From Paracoccaceae bacterium (GTDB lineage: Bacteria; Pseudomonadota; Alphaproteobacteria; Rhodobacterales; Rhodobacteraceae), in contig JAWPMR010000001.1 of assembly GCA_033344815.1 (NCBI GenBank), forward strand, positions 606,136 through 670,135: DNA of 64,000 bases. Reading direction: 5' to 3'. Both the position numbers and the translations under genes were made by a program. The notes below the pieces were generated by a model, which did no database searches, was not told the origin of the DNA, and saw only the letters and a list, made by a program, of their open reading frames with translations. This document shows, in pieces, positions 27,667-36,303 of the stretch (positions within the stretch are counted from its first letter, which is position 1; the number at the start of each line of letters is the position of its first letter).

Positions 27667-28457
27667 GGTTCAACTCCCGTTGGGTTTTGTGGTGAAATGG
27701 CTGCCAGAATGTTACGAGACATTGCCGCAAAGCCGTGGAGCAGCCGCATGAGGTATTGGATTGCGTTAGCCAAGTGAGGCGCGGAAACGGTTGCAATGGC
27801 GTCTTGGACCAGCACCGCGTCAAAGCCTTTGGAACGGCAACCTGCAACAGTGGTAAAGCCGCGTTGATCGAGATTGATACCGCGGAAAAACAATGTCTTG
27901 ATGTTGAGCCGCCTCAGGATGCGGTCCAAAGGAGTGTCGCAAAAACCCGCAAGAAGATCCTGGCCGACTGACATGCCCCCTGCGTTTATTTGCAAGGCAG
28001 GAGCCGATTGCTCACTCCGATTTTCGTCGAACAAGACCCGCCTCGGGTCGCTGTTATCTCCATCCCATCGTCGCGCTTGGCAATCGGATGCATTGTCCAC
28101 CACTTTAGAGGACAGAATGACGCCATCGGGTCTGGTGACCCAAGCGACATGAATGATTGGCACGCCAGCCGTGCGGAATGCGCGCCTAACGGCAAGTGTT
28201 TGACCAATGACGGTAGGAAATGTCGTCACCTCCAGACCACAGGCCGTGGCGAAACATCTATTCTCCGTCAGAACGTCTTTCTGCATGTCGATGTTCAACA
28301 TGGTAGATCGGGACAGACCGGCCTGGATGGGAAGATGGTTGGTTGAGATGGAGACCAGCCTCTGGCGCCATAAGGGCCTTATCAAAGGCTCAGCATCAGC
28401 GTCGTCGCGCAACGACCACTTGTCATCATGTCCCTTTTTTCCTCGACGTTTCATCAC
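27663..28457 (-). CDS. Isochorismatase/cysteine-hydrolase homologue lacking catalytic Cys and Lys
   Basis: The fold is recognisable: TMLNIDMQKDVLTE with the first catalytic Asp (57), HVAWVTRPDG, LDRILRRLNIKTLFFRGIN and the C-terminal DAIATV. But the nucleophile position, normally DQC, is LDQRGFTT, and the Lys expected before the NR-S-A-F stretch reads FDENRSEQ. So two of the three catalytic residues are gone. The start is also uncertain: family-like sequence begins near residue 39 (TNHLPIQ) without a start codon, and the first ATG adds about 35 odd residues. It may be a young pseudogene or a non-catalytic homologue. Confidence 0.6.
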   Translation of the reverse strand: MMKRRGKKGHDDKWSLRDDADAEPLIRPLWRQRLVSISTNHLPIQAGLSRSTMLNIDMQKDVLTENRCFATACGLEVTTFPTVIGQTLAVRRAFRTAGVPIIHVAWVTRPDGVILSSKVVDNASDCQARRWDGDNSDPRRVLFDENRSEQSAPALQINAGGMSVGQDLLAGFCDTPLDRILRRLNIKTLFFRGINLDQRGFTTVAGCRSKGFDAVLVQDAIATVSAPHLANAIQYLMRLLHGFAAMSRNILAAISPQNPTGVEP

Positions 28458-28564
28458 AGCTCTCCGAGACGTGGGCTAAGGGTGCGCATTTCAAGCGTTG
28501 CTGTCTTGTGCTATTTTTTATCCATGGCGTTGCTGAAAACCAAACGCCGCTATAGCTTGACCAA

Positions 28565-29476
28565 ATGAAGCACCTCACAACCTTCCGTGTCATTGACATG
28601 ATCGCGCGCACCGGATCCATTCGGGGTGCTGGCGAACAATTGGCTCTGACCGCCTCGGCGGTTCAGCGGCGGTTGCAGGCATATGAAGAAGAAATCGGCT
28701 TTCAGATCTTTGATCGCAAATCGCACGGTGTCGAATTGAATTCAGCCGGTGAGCTTGTGCTCTTGCATATTCGTGAAACTTTCGCCGAAACGAGCAAACT
28801 CAGCTCGCGCCTTGCCGACCTGTCGGGCATGCGACGCGGTGACGTGCGCATAGGATGCAGTCAGGCGCTTGTGCCATACTTCATGTCCCGTCACATCAGC
28901 GCCTATCAGGACAACTTTCCAAATGTGAATTTCGAGGTTGTGGTCCTGGAACATCGCGCCGCGCAAAAGGCACTGATCGAACACACAATCGAACTTGCCC
29001 TGGTCTTTGGCGCGACGGATGTGCCGGAATTCAAGACCCTGTTGGGCGTCCGACAGCAACTGGCTGCGGTGATGGCGGCAAACCATCCGCTTTCCAAGTC
29101 CGAACAGTTGCGGTTGCGCGAGTGTTATCGATACAAGGTGGCGCTTCCCGGTTTGGGCTTTGGCAGCCGCACCATGATCAATGCGGCGCTTCAGGAAAAG
29201 TCCTACGCCCGCGCGCCAGAGCTTGAAAGCAACTCTTTTGAATACCTGAAATCCCATGTTTCCAACAACATGGCGGTGACTTTTCAGATCGAGATCGGTG
29301 CACCACTACCCCCGATCAAGGATCAGCGATTGACGGCGCGGTTGATAGATACCCGGGATGTCGCAGCTGGGACACTGTGGATGGGTCAATTGGCCGGGCG
29401 CAGTCTTTCGGTTGCGGCCTCGCGCTTTGCCGAACAAATCGGGCGCGACTTGTCCAACCGGTATTTGCACATTTAG
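28565..29476 (+). CDS. LysR-family transcriptional regulator
   Basis: A 303-residue regulator. The N-terminal helix-turn-helix (about 1-60; TFRVIDMIARTGSIRGAGEQ, then SAVQRRLQAYEEEIG, FDRKSHGVELNSAGE) is classic LysR, followed by a substrate-binding-type domain starting GDVRIGCSQALVPYFMSRHI. It is divergent from the operon 22845-28457 across about 107 bases and upstream of the second NMT1 importer, so it probably controls one or both. An ATG at 28565 follows ACCAA rather than a strong ribosome site. Confidence 0.9.
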   Translation: MKHLTTFRVIDMIARTGSIRGAGEQLALTASAVQRRLQAYEEEIGFQIFDRKSHGVELNSAGELVLLHIRETFAETSKLSSRLADLSGMRRGDVRIGCSQALVPYFMSRHISAYQDNFPNVNFEVVVLEHRAAQKALIEHTIELALVFGATDVPEFKTLLGVRQQLAAVMAANHPLSKSEQLRLRECYRYKVALPGLGFGSRTMINAALQEKSYARAPELESNSFEYLKSHVSNNMAVTFQIEIGAPLPPIKDQRLTARLIDTRDVAAGTLWMGQLAGRSLSVAASRFAEQIGRDLSNRYLHI

Positions 29477-29923
29477 GCAGAACTTGCACATCGCGCCGCG
29501 CCAATATTTCTTAAAGGACGTGGAAACACTTAACACAGGTCACACCCGCTCTCTGGACGGGCACAACTGCTGCCGGACCAAAACGCTGCGATGTGTGTGG
29601 ATGCTTTCTGATCGACCGCTGGATGACCTACACGGTCTTTTCGCGAGGGTTCATCATCGTCATCCCAATCGTGTAAACCCTGCTGGTGACGAAAAACCAG
29701 GCGCTTTTCCTCTGGTCAAAATGGCCTGTTTGAGTAAGGGCCTGCTGATATCAATCCGTTCGAATTGATTTGCCCGCGGCGCAGTGATGGTCCCGGGCGC
29801 GGCCAACCAAAAGCTGCTCAAAAAAGCATCACTTTCAAGGTCGAGGCGGTACTATCTGGAAATTCACCTTAAACATCTGGACGTTCAACTGTGTTTCCGC
29901 AGAGTCGTTGGAAAGACAGCGGG
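29477..29923. other. Intergenic region, no gene recognised
   Basis: About 450 bases between the LysR gene and the ABC ATPase. All frames are interrupted and none looks like a known protein. No clear hairpin terminator was seen. It may carry the promoter of the importer at 29942, and some of it may be decayed coding sequence. Confidence 0.4.
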
Positions 29924-29941
29924 ATGTTTGGGGATCTCAGA

Positions 29942-30748
29942 ATGAAAGACGCGGCAATAGCCGAAACGCTGATCGACATTTCCGATGTCGACATCGTCTA
30001 CAGCGGCGCAGAAGGCGGTGTCGAGGCTCTCAAAGGAACGACGTTTTCCGTGCCCAAAGGCGGTTTTGCGGCGGTGGTCGGGCCGTCAGGCTGCGGTAAG
30101 TCTTCATTGATGCGCTTGGTCACGGGTCTGATCCCACCCACGCGCGGCAATGTGAAAGTAGCAGGTCAGGTCGTAGATGGCCCGCTCAAGATCAGCGGTA
30201 TGGCGTTTCAGAACCCCACTTTGCTGCCATGGCGGACAACCCTGGACAACGTGATGCTACCGCTTGAAATAGTGGAGCCGCACCGCAGCAGGCTGCGCAG
30301 TCAAAAGCGGGAGTACGTGGACCGCGCAATGGCGCTTCTGGCGTCGGTCGGATTGGCGGATTTTGCCGACAAGTCGCCTTGGGAGTTATCCGGCGGGATG
30401 CAGCAACGGGCCTCTCTCTGCCGTGCGCTGATTCACGAACCGGAACTCCTGATGCTGGACGAACCCTTTGCGGCCTTGGATGCGTTCACGCGCGAAGAGT
30501 TGTGGGGCGTCCTGCAAGAGCTGTGGATGGAGCGTAATTTTACCGTAATCCTCGTCACCCATGACCTGCGTGAAGCGGTCTATCTGGCGGACAAGATACA
30601 CGTGATGTCGGCGCGTCCGGGCCACATCGTAGCCACCCGGGATATCAACATGCCTTTTCCCAGAACGCTGGACGATACGTTCAAACCCGAATTCGTCGAT
30701 GTCGTACACGATCTGAGGGCACATATTTCACGCGAGAGGCAAGCATGA
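29942..30748 (+). CDS. ABC transporter ATPase, SsuB/TauB-type (second system)
   Basis: A 268-residue ATPase with intact Walker A GPSGCGKSSLMRLV, Q-loop AFQNPTLLPW, signature LSGGMQQRASLCRAL, Walker B LLMLDEPFAALD and VTHDLREAVY. ATG 29942 has GGGGATC upstream; ATG 29924 in the same frame is an alternative. It overlaps the permease start by 4 bases (ATGA). Together with the next gene and the binding protein encoded convergently at 31639 it makes a second NMT1-type importer. Confidence 0.92.
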   Translation: MKDAAIAETLIDISDVDIVYSGAEGGVEALKGTTFSVPKGGFAAVVGPSGCGKSSLMRLVTGLIPPTRGNVKVAGQVVDGPLKISGMAFQNPTLLPWRTTLDNVMLPLEIVEPHRSRLRSQKREYVDRAMALLASVGLADFADKSPWELSGGMQQRASLCRALIHEPELLMLDEPFAALDAFTREELWGVLQELWMERNFTVILVTHDLREAVYLADKIHVMSARPGHIVATRDINMPFPRTLDDTFKPEFVDVVHDLRAHISRERQA

Positions 30749-31584
30749 GCGATGTAAAACCCAACGGGACCCAGACCCCGCGCGCAACCATCACTGCGGC
30801 CAGGCTGGTCGAAATGTTTGGCCCTTGGCTGATTGCTGTTCCAACGCTGATTTTGTGGGAATTATACGTTCAAATCTTCAACGTGCCGAAATTCGTTCTG
30901 CCCGCCCCCAGTGCGATCATTGCGAGCCTCTGGACGTGGGCCCCCGTGATTGCAATCCATGCGTGGCAGACTCTCTTTACAACGCTCGTGGGATTCTTCT
31001 TTGCCGTATTGGGTGGGCTGCTTATGGGTGTCGCTGTGGGCTGGTCACGCCTGTTGTACCGTGCCCTTTATCCGGTGTTGATTGCGTTCAACTCGGTGCC
31101 AAAGGTCGCCATCGTTCCGATCCTCGTCATCTGGTTCGGGATTGGCACCGTGCCTGCGGTGATCACCGCTTTTATGTTGTCCTTCTTTCCGATCGTCGTG
31201 AATGTCGCGGCGGGGCTGGCCACAGTCGAGCCTGAGCTGGAAGATGTTCTGCGCTCTCTGGGTGCGTCGCGAAAGGACGTGCTGATCAAGGTCGGGCTAC
31301 CACGGTCGGCACCCTATTTCTTTGCCTCGCTCAAAGTCGCGATCACGCTTGCACTGGTGGGCTCGGTGATTTCGGAAACCATCGCTGCGAATGCGGGGAT
31401 TGGATATCTGATGTTGAATGCCAGCTCTCGTTTTGACGTCCCCCTGGTCTTTGCCGGTCTGGTGGTGGTGGCGATTATGGGCGTGCTGATCTATGAGGTC
31501 TTTGCCTGGATTGAAAGACGCACAACCGGGTGGGCCACGCGTGGCCAGACGCAGGTCACGACAACCGCAGCCGGAGGTGGTTAG
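30745..31584 (+). CDS. ABC transporter permease, SsuC/ThiX-type (second system)
   Basis: An inner-membrane permease of 279 residues with about six helices. The ATPase-contact loop is EPELEDVLRSLGASRKDVLI, followed by KVGLPRSAPYFFASLKVA. It is strongly similar to the permease at 22845-23606 throughout, with a longer hydrophilic N-terminus. It ends 7 bases or fewer before the hairpin at 31591. Confidence 0.9.
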   Translation: MSDVKPNGTQTPRATITAARLVEMFGPWLIAVPTLILWELYVQIFNVPKFVLPAPSAIIASLWTWAPVIAIHAWQTLFTTLVGFFFAVLGGLLMGVAVGWSRLLYRALYPVLIAFNSVPKVAIVPILVIWFGIGTVPAVITAFMLSFFPIVVNVAAGLATVEPELEDVLRSLGASRKDVLIKVGLPRSAPYFFASLKVAITLALVGSVISETIAANAGIGYLMLNASSRFDVPLVFAGLVVVAIMGVLIYEVFAWIERRTTGWATRGQTQVTTTAAGGG

Positions 31585-31613
31585 AAAAAAGGCGCCCATA
31601 AATATGGGGCGCC
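31585..31613 (-). terminator. Rho-independent terminator for the 31639 gene (convergent site)
   Basis: GGCGCCC (31591-31597) pairs with GGGCGCC (31607-31613) around a 9-base AT-rich loop. Read on the minus strand, the stem is followed by a run of six T. It sits just after the stop of the minus-strand binding protein gene and immediately beyond the plus-strand permease stop, so it may separate the two convergent transcripts. Confidence 0.75.
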
Positions 31614-31638
31614 TCCATTAGTTTCGTTTGAACCGGCT

Positions 31639-32685
31639 TTACTGGTGACGTGCTTTGGCCACGTCCGGAATCTGTCGATCTGCCAGCGGCGGCAAGAAAG
31701 ATCCGTCAAAGTAATCATCCATGTTAGGCTCAACCGCGATATCGAAAGCAGCCGCCACCTGTTTGGCCGCGGTCTCATACCGCTCCCGGTCCACGACGCT
31801 GATGCCGTTCTCCAGAACACTTGGGGTCAGCAGCGCGAGTTCTTCGGCCAGATACCAACGCGCTGTTTCGATCTCGACGTCGATCAGCGGCTCTTGTGCC
31901 TTGAGCAGTGCAATCCCCGCGTCAGGGTCTTTGAACATGTCGATCATGCCCTTCACTGTCGCGGCAACGAACCCTTTGACGGTTTCGGGATTCTCAGCCG
32001 CCCAGTCTTTGCGCACAATGATCGAGGAGCTGTAAGGCTTCAGGCCATACTGGGCCATCGTGAAATAGGTTACGTCTTCTTTGGCTAACCCTGCCTGCTC
32101 CATGTTCAGAACCGTGGTTGTGGAAAAGCCGAAGGTGGCATCCGCCTGCCCCTGAATGACCATTGAATCGCGCAAAGACGGCTCGACAAAGAGATATTCG
32201 ATGCCATCCGGGTCCAATCCGTTCAACTCTGCAAAAACCGGCCAAAGCAACACTGTTGCAGCGTTTTGTGTCGCCGAGACTTTCTTGCCCATCAAGTCTG
32301 CCGGTGTTTTTACGCCGTTCTCAGCCGTCGAAATCACGCCAGTCGGGGACTGATCGTTGATCACCAGTACCGTAATCACCTGGTCATCCGGGTTCTCGGA
32401 GTTGAATTTCAACAGGCTGGTGCCTTCCGCAAACCCCATCGGATAGGCTTTGGCCGCGATCTTGGAAATGGTGTCGCCGGATCCGTAGCCACGGTCGAAC
32501 GTCACTTTCAGACCAGCCTCCTCATAATATCCGCGATCCAGCGCCAGCAAGAAAGGCCCGTGCATCCCTTGCCATGCCCAGTCAAGCGAGAAGTTAATCT
32601 CGGTCAAGTCTTCCGCCGCGGCCGCGGTCTCCACTCCCAGTGCCGCCACGCTCATGGCGGCTGCGCCCAGTAAATTCTTTAGCAT
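31639..32685 (-). CDS. ABC transporter substrate-binding protein, NMT1/SsuA-like (second system)
   Basis: A periplasmic binding protein of 348 residues with a Sec signal (MLKNLLGAAAMSVAALGVET, cleavage near AAAAED). Family features: FSLDWAWQGMHGPFLLALDR, YYEEAGLKVTFDRGYGSGD, then YGLKPYSSSIIVRKDWA. It is clearly paralogous to the protein at 26629 but carries no twin-Arg motif. It is transcribed towards the ATPase/permease pair at 29942-31584 rather than with them, which is unusual for an importer; co-function is inferred from proximity. Confidence 0.88.
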   Translation of the reverse strand: MLKNLLGAAAMSVAALGVETAAAAEDLTEINFSLDWAWQGMHGPFLLALDRGYYEEAGLKVTFDRGYGSGDTISKIAAKAYPMGFAEGTSLLKFNSENPDDQVITVLVINDQSPTGVISTAENGVKTPADLMGKKVSATQNAATVLLWPVFAELNGLDPDGIEYLFVEPSLRDSMVIQGQADATFGFSTTTVLNMEQAGLAKEDVTYFTMAQYGLKPYSSSIIVRKDWAAENPETVKGFVAATVKGMIDMFKDPDAGIALLKAQEPLIDVEIETARWYLAEELALLTPSVLENGISVVDRERYETAAKQVAAAFDIAVEPNMDDYFDGSFLPPLADRQIPDVAKARHQ

Positions 32686-32838
32686 TATCGTGCTCCCAAG
32701 TGTTTCTACGTCAAACGCATATATCTACGCATGATCAGCACGATGATGATCAGCGCGATGGTATATCATCTGGCTTGGCCGCAGTGTTCCGCGTCTCAGC
32801 GGGCAGTTTGTCAGCAGTCTGACCAAATTTAGGTCACT

Positions 32839-34338
32839 TTAGAGTCGCGCAATCCTGCAAGGACCACAGTCAACCGCATGAACGCGCTTCACCATCGACA
32901 AGATATCAGGGTGCAAGGCCGCCGCTTTCTCCAGCAGGTCTGAACTGTCTGTCACCAGCCGTGCCGCAATCTCGCGGGCTTCCTCCAGTATCGCTTCGCG
33001 ATCAACGCGGGTGGGTTTGCCATCTGCGATCACCTGTTCCCCTGCGACATAGACATCCGCCACGCCAGCACCGGTCTCGTAATGCACCAATTGCGTTTGT
33101 GGCTCTCCCAGAGGCGTCATGGTCAGCGCGTTCTGGTCCAGCAAAACCATATCCGCCGCTTGTCCCACCGCCAGCATCCCGCGTTGCCCTTCTGCCCCCA
33201 ACAGACGCGCCCCGTTCACCGTCGCCATGCGGAGCAAGGGTCCGGCGGTCAGCCAACGGCTGCTGTCGGTTTCGGTGACCCGGTGCAAAAGCGCAGCCAA
33301 GCGGGTCTTTTCAAACATCACCGCATTGCCAGCGTTCAAACCATCTGAACCAAAGGCGACGGGCACTCCCGCCTCGGTCAGCTTCAGCAAAGGCTGGACG
33401 CCCGAGCCGAGGATCAGATTGCTGGACGGGTTATGCACCACAGTCGTTCCAGCCGTAACCAAATGCTCCAGATCTTCATCGGTAAACCAGATGAAGTGCG
33501 CGAAAGAGCTGAGCGGCCCGGCCAGACCACACTCCGCCAGATAGGCCACAAAGCCACGCGGATCTCTTTGCTTGGACATCGCCCATTGGGTTCGCGCCTC
33601 AAGCAGATGGGTGTGATTGCCGATCCCATGATCCATGCAAAATGCCCCTGCCCTGCGCAGTAACGCATCAGAACAGCGTTGCGGGCTGTCGGCACCCAAC
33701 ATTATCGTCACCAAGGAGTTGTCTTTCCAACGCGACACAGCTTCGGCCACAATCTCGAAATAGGCATCATGGGGTACCGGATCGGAAGGCAGAAACCCGA
33801 GCTTGTGAGTATCAGGTCTGTCTTCTTCAAACGGCAGTGTTTCCACAAAGGGCAAATCGGAGAACATAGGCGCAACAGCGGCCCGCATCCCCACATCCGC
33901 ATAAGCTTGACATATCGCATCCAGGGCGTCCGGCGTATGTGCCGGTCGATGTGAGCAATGATCAAGACACCCCGTGGTGCCCGTCGACACCATTTCAATC
34001 GCCCCGAGCATCGCGGAAATATAGGCATCGCGCGCAGAGCGCTTGCCCGCGCCGGCAATTGCATTGATCATGAAGACGTCCAGAGGCACCGCATCGACCG
34101 AACCTTTGAGCAAGGCTCCGTAACTGTGCACATGCCCGTTCACCAAGCCTGGCATTACAACGCGCCGCGCGCCATCGACACGGGTTACTTTTGTGCCTTC
34201 TTCCGGCGTGAAGCTCCCCTTTTTGCCAACCGCGACAATCCTATCCCTGTCAAACCAGATGTCGCCCTCTTGGATGACCGTTTGATCGGCGTCCAAAGTG
34301 ACCAGGGTCGCGCCGTCAATCCATGTCAGCTTTGCCAT
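32839..34338 (-). CDS. Amidohydrolase, AtzA/8-oxoguanine-deaminase type (copy 3)
   Basis: A cytosolic metal hydrolase of 499 residues. The HxH motif is in GLVNGHVHSYGALLKG, the mid-chain His in HTHLLEARTQ, then HNPSSNLILGSGVQP and the late Asp in AFGSDGLNAG. The ATG at 34338 has GGAGAAG 7 bases upstream; 17 earlier in-frame residues lack this. It reads away from the hydantoin operon, sharing the 34.4-34.65 kb promoter region with it. Deamination or dechlorination-type hydrolysis of a ring substrate is the family chemistry; the precise substrate is unknown. Confidence 0.85.
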   Translation of the reverse strand: MAKLTWIDGATLVTLDADQTVIQEGDIWFDRDRIVAVGKKGSFTPEEGTKVTRVDGARRVVMPGLVNGHVHSYGALLKGSVDAVPLDVFMINAIAGAGKRSARDAYISAMLGAIEMVSTGTTGCLDHCSHRPAHTPDALDAICQAYADVGMRAAVAPMFSDLPFVETLPFEEDRPDTHKLGFLPSDPVPHDAYFEIVAEAVSRWKDNSLVTIMLGADSPQRCSDALLRRAGAFCMDHGIGNHTHLLEARTQWAMSKQRDPRGFVAYLAECGLAGPLSSFAHFIWFTDEDLEHLVTAGTTVVHNPSSNLILGSGVQPLLKLTEAGVPVAFGSDGLNAGNAVMFEKTRLAALLHRVTETDSSRWLTAGPLLRMATVNGARLLGAEGQRGMLAVGQAADMVLLDQNALTMTPLGEPQTQLVHYETGAGVADVYVAGEQVIADGKPTRVDREAILEEAREIAARLVTDSSDLLEKAAALHPDILSMVKRVHAVDCGPCRIARL

Positions 34339-34432
34339 ATTCTTCTCCGGTGCGTGGTCCAAGGGATCATCAAGAGGGAGCCAGACCATTTCAACGTGCC
34401 TGAGCGATATGCATCAAAATCACCTTTTTAAT

Positions 34433-34453
34433 TGAATGATTGCAAACCATTCA
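34433..34453. promoter_or_regulatory. Inverted repeat TGAATG-N9-CATTCA, candidate operator
   Basis: TGAATG at 34433-34438 and CATTCA at 34448-34453 form a perfect 6-base inverted repeat with 9 bases between. It lies between the divergent amidohydrolase (start 34338) and hydantoin-operon (start 34653) genes in otherwise gene-free DNA. No matching regulator is encoded nearby. The spacing suits a dimeric helix-turn-helix protein; function is inference. Confidence 0.3.
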
Positions 34454-34652
34454 GGCCAGACCCCGGTTCCATACCCTGTTGACGCCCAAAAATGCGGCAA
34501 ATTCCCCGGTCTGGGTTTCCAAAGCCCCCTGAACATTCTGGACGCTTGAAATAAATCCTCGTCACATGCCTGATCTCTTGGTATCCAAAATGGCATGCCA
34601 TCCTCGTGCGCCTGTCTCAAAAAGCAGAAATTAAAAAAACCGGGAGTTAAAC

Positions 34653-35489
34653 ATGAAAATCACAAAAATATTCGCTTGCGCTCTGGCCGTCCTGGCTGTG
34701 TCCGGGCCTGCCATGTCTCAAGACGTATACAAAGTCGCGCTCGACGGCACGTTTGCGCCGCATGCCATGCCAAAACTGGATGGCGGGGTCGAAGGCTTCA
34801 ACGTTGATCTGGCTGCCGCACTTGCTGAACAAATGGGGACCAAGTTCGAATTGACAGCCGCGCAATGGTCCGGCCTCTTGCCCGGCATGCAGGCGGGCAC
34901 CTATGATTTTCTGGTCGCCCCCACAACAGTCACCGAAGAACGCAGCGAAAACATGCTGTTCTCCGAAGGATATCTGAACACGGACTATCAATTCGTTGTC
35001 AAGGCAGGGACGGATCCGGTGGAGTCGTTGGAAGGTTTCAAAGACAAGACCATCGCCGTGAACAAAGGCTCTGCATACGACAAATGGGCGCGTGGTCTGG
35101 AATCTGAGATCGGCTGGACGGTTGAGTCCTACGGCACCAATACCGACGCAGTTCAGGCCGTTCTGTCGGGTCGCGCCTTTGCAAATGTTGCGGGCAATAC
35201 GGTGTCCGCATGGGCCGTCAAACAAACCCCGCAACTGGAACTGTCCTATCTTCATTCAACCGGCCGTGTCTTTGCAATTCCTTTCCCCAAAGCCAGCGCG
35301 GAATTGCGGGTAAAGGTTGAAGGCGCGCTAGAGTGCCTCAAGAGCAGTGGCAAAATTGCCGAGCTGTCCGAGAAATGGTTTGGTGTCACACCAGCTGCGG
35401 ATTCCGCCGCGATGACGGTCTATCCGGGATTTGGGATCCCTGGCATGACCGGGTATGATGAAACCGCAAACACCCAATCGTGTTCCTGA
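34653..35489 (+). CDS. ABC transporter substrate-binding protein, polar-amino-acid family 3
   Basis: A periplasmic binding protein of 278 residues with signal peptide MKITKIFACALAVLAVSGPA and cleavage near AMSQD. Family-3 features include VEGFNVDLAAALAEQMG, PTTVTEERSENMLFSEGYL, and the late SGKIAELSEKWFG. A GGGAG site precedes the ATG. As first gene of the hydantoin operon it probably binds hydantoins, N-carbamoyl amino acids or related amino-acid derivatives. A hairpin directly after the gene may raise its mRNA level relative to the membrane parts. Confidence 0.9.
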   Translation: MKITKIFACALAVLAVSGPAMSQDVYKVALDGTFAPHAMPKLDGGVEGFNVDLAAALAEQMGTKFELTAAQWSGLLPGMQAGTYDFLVAPTTVTEERSENMLFSEGYLNTDYQFVVKAGTDPVESLEGFKDKTIAVNKGSAYDKWARGLESEIGWTVESYGTNTDAVQAVLSGRAFANVAGNTVSAWAVKQTPQLELSYLHSTGRVFAIPFPKASAELRVKVEGALECLKSSGKIAELSEKWFGVTPAADSAAMTVYPGFGIPGMTGYDETANTQSCS

Positions 35490-35497
35490 TCGCAACG

Positions 35498-35523
35498 TGC
35501 CCTGCTCCAGGCGGCGCAGGGCA
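35498..35523 (+). promoter_or_regulatory. Intercistronic hairpin after the binding-protein gene
   Basis: TGCCCTGC (35498-35505) pairs with GCAGGGCA (35516-35523) around a 10-base loop. There is no T-run, so it is more likely an mRNA-stabilising or attenuating stem than a full terminator. Such stems after the first gene are common in ABC importer operons, where far more binding protein than permease is needed. Confidence 0.55.
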
Positions 35524-35531
35524 TCGCGACG

Positions 35532-36296
35532 ATGGCGCGGCGAGACACTAGAATGCCACCCCCAGACGCGCTTCTCTCAATCGCGGGCCTGCACCTGAAC
35601 TATGGCGCGTCTGAAATCCTGCGCGGCATCGATCTGGACGTGGGCTGTGGCGAGACGACCTTTGTGATCGGGCCATCAGGATCAGGCAAAAGCAGCCTGC
35701 TGCGCTGTTGCAACCGACTGACGGAACCAACGGCAGGGCAGATATTTATTGAAGGGCAGGATATTACTTCCAAAGGCACAAATCTCAATGAGGTGCGCCG
35801 CCGCATCGGCATGGTGTTTCAGTCCTTCAATCTTTACCCCCATCTGTCGGCTTTGGGGAATGTCAGGCTGGCGCTGCAAAAGGTGCTTAAGAAATCCCGC
35901 AAGGAAGCCACTGAAATTGCTCTGGCGCAACTTGATCGCGTTGGTCTTGCTGATCGCGCACGCCACTATCCTGCGCAACTGTCTGGCGGACAACAACAAC
36001 GCGTCGCCATTGCGCGTTCCCTCGCCCTAGAGCCGCGTATCATGCTCTTTGATGAACCGACCAGCGCGCTTGACCCGGAACTTGTGGGCGAAGTGCTCAA
36101 GGTTCTGGCAACTCTCAAAGACGAAGGGATGACCATGGTCGTTGTCAGCCATGAGATGCGGTTCGCGCGCAGCGCGGCTGACCGGGTGGTGTTCATGGCA
36201 GATGGTGCAATTGTCGAGTCCGGCCCGCCATCGCAGATCTTTGACGCTCCTTCACACCCGCGCACACAGCAATTCCTGCTGCAAACTGCCGAGTGA
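35532..36296 (+). CDS. ABC transporter ATPase, GlnQ/HisP-type
   Basis: An ATPase of 254 residues (247 if the second ATG at 35553 is used). Walker A GPSGSGKSSLLRC, Q-loop VFQSFNLYPH, signature LSGGQQQRVAIARSL, Walker B IMLFDEPTSALD and VSHEMRFARSAADR are all intact and of the amino-acid-transport (GlnQ) kind. It couples with the two permeases that follow 8 bases later. Confidence 0.92.
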   Translation: MARRDTRMPPPDALLSIAGLHLNYGASEILRGIDLDVGCGETTFVIGPSGSGKSSLLRCCNRLTEPTAGQIFIEGQDITSKGTNLNEVRRRIGMVFQSFNLYPHLSALGNVRLALQKVLKKSRKEATEIALAQLDRVGLADRARHYPAQLSGGQQQRVAIARSLALEPRIMLFDEPTSALDPELVGEVLKVLATLKDEGMTMVVVSHEMRFARSAADRVVFMADGAIVESGPPSQIFDAPSHPRTQQFLLQTAE

Positions 36297-36303
36297 GGGT
36301 CGC

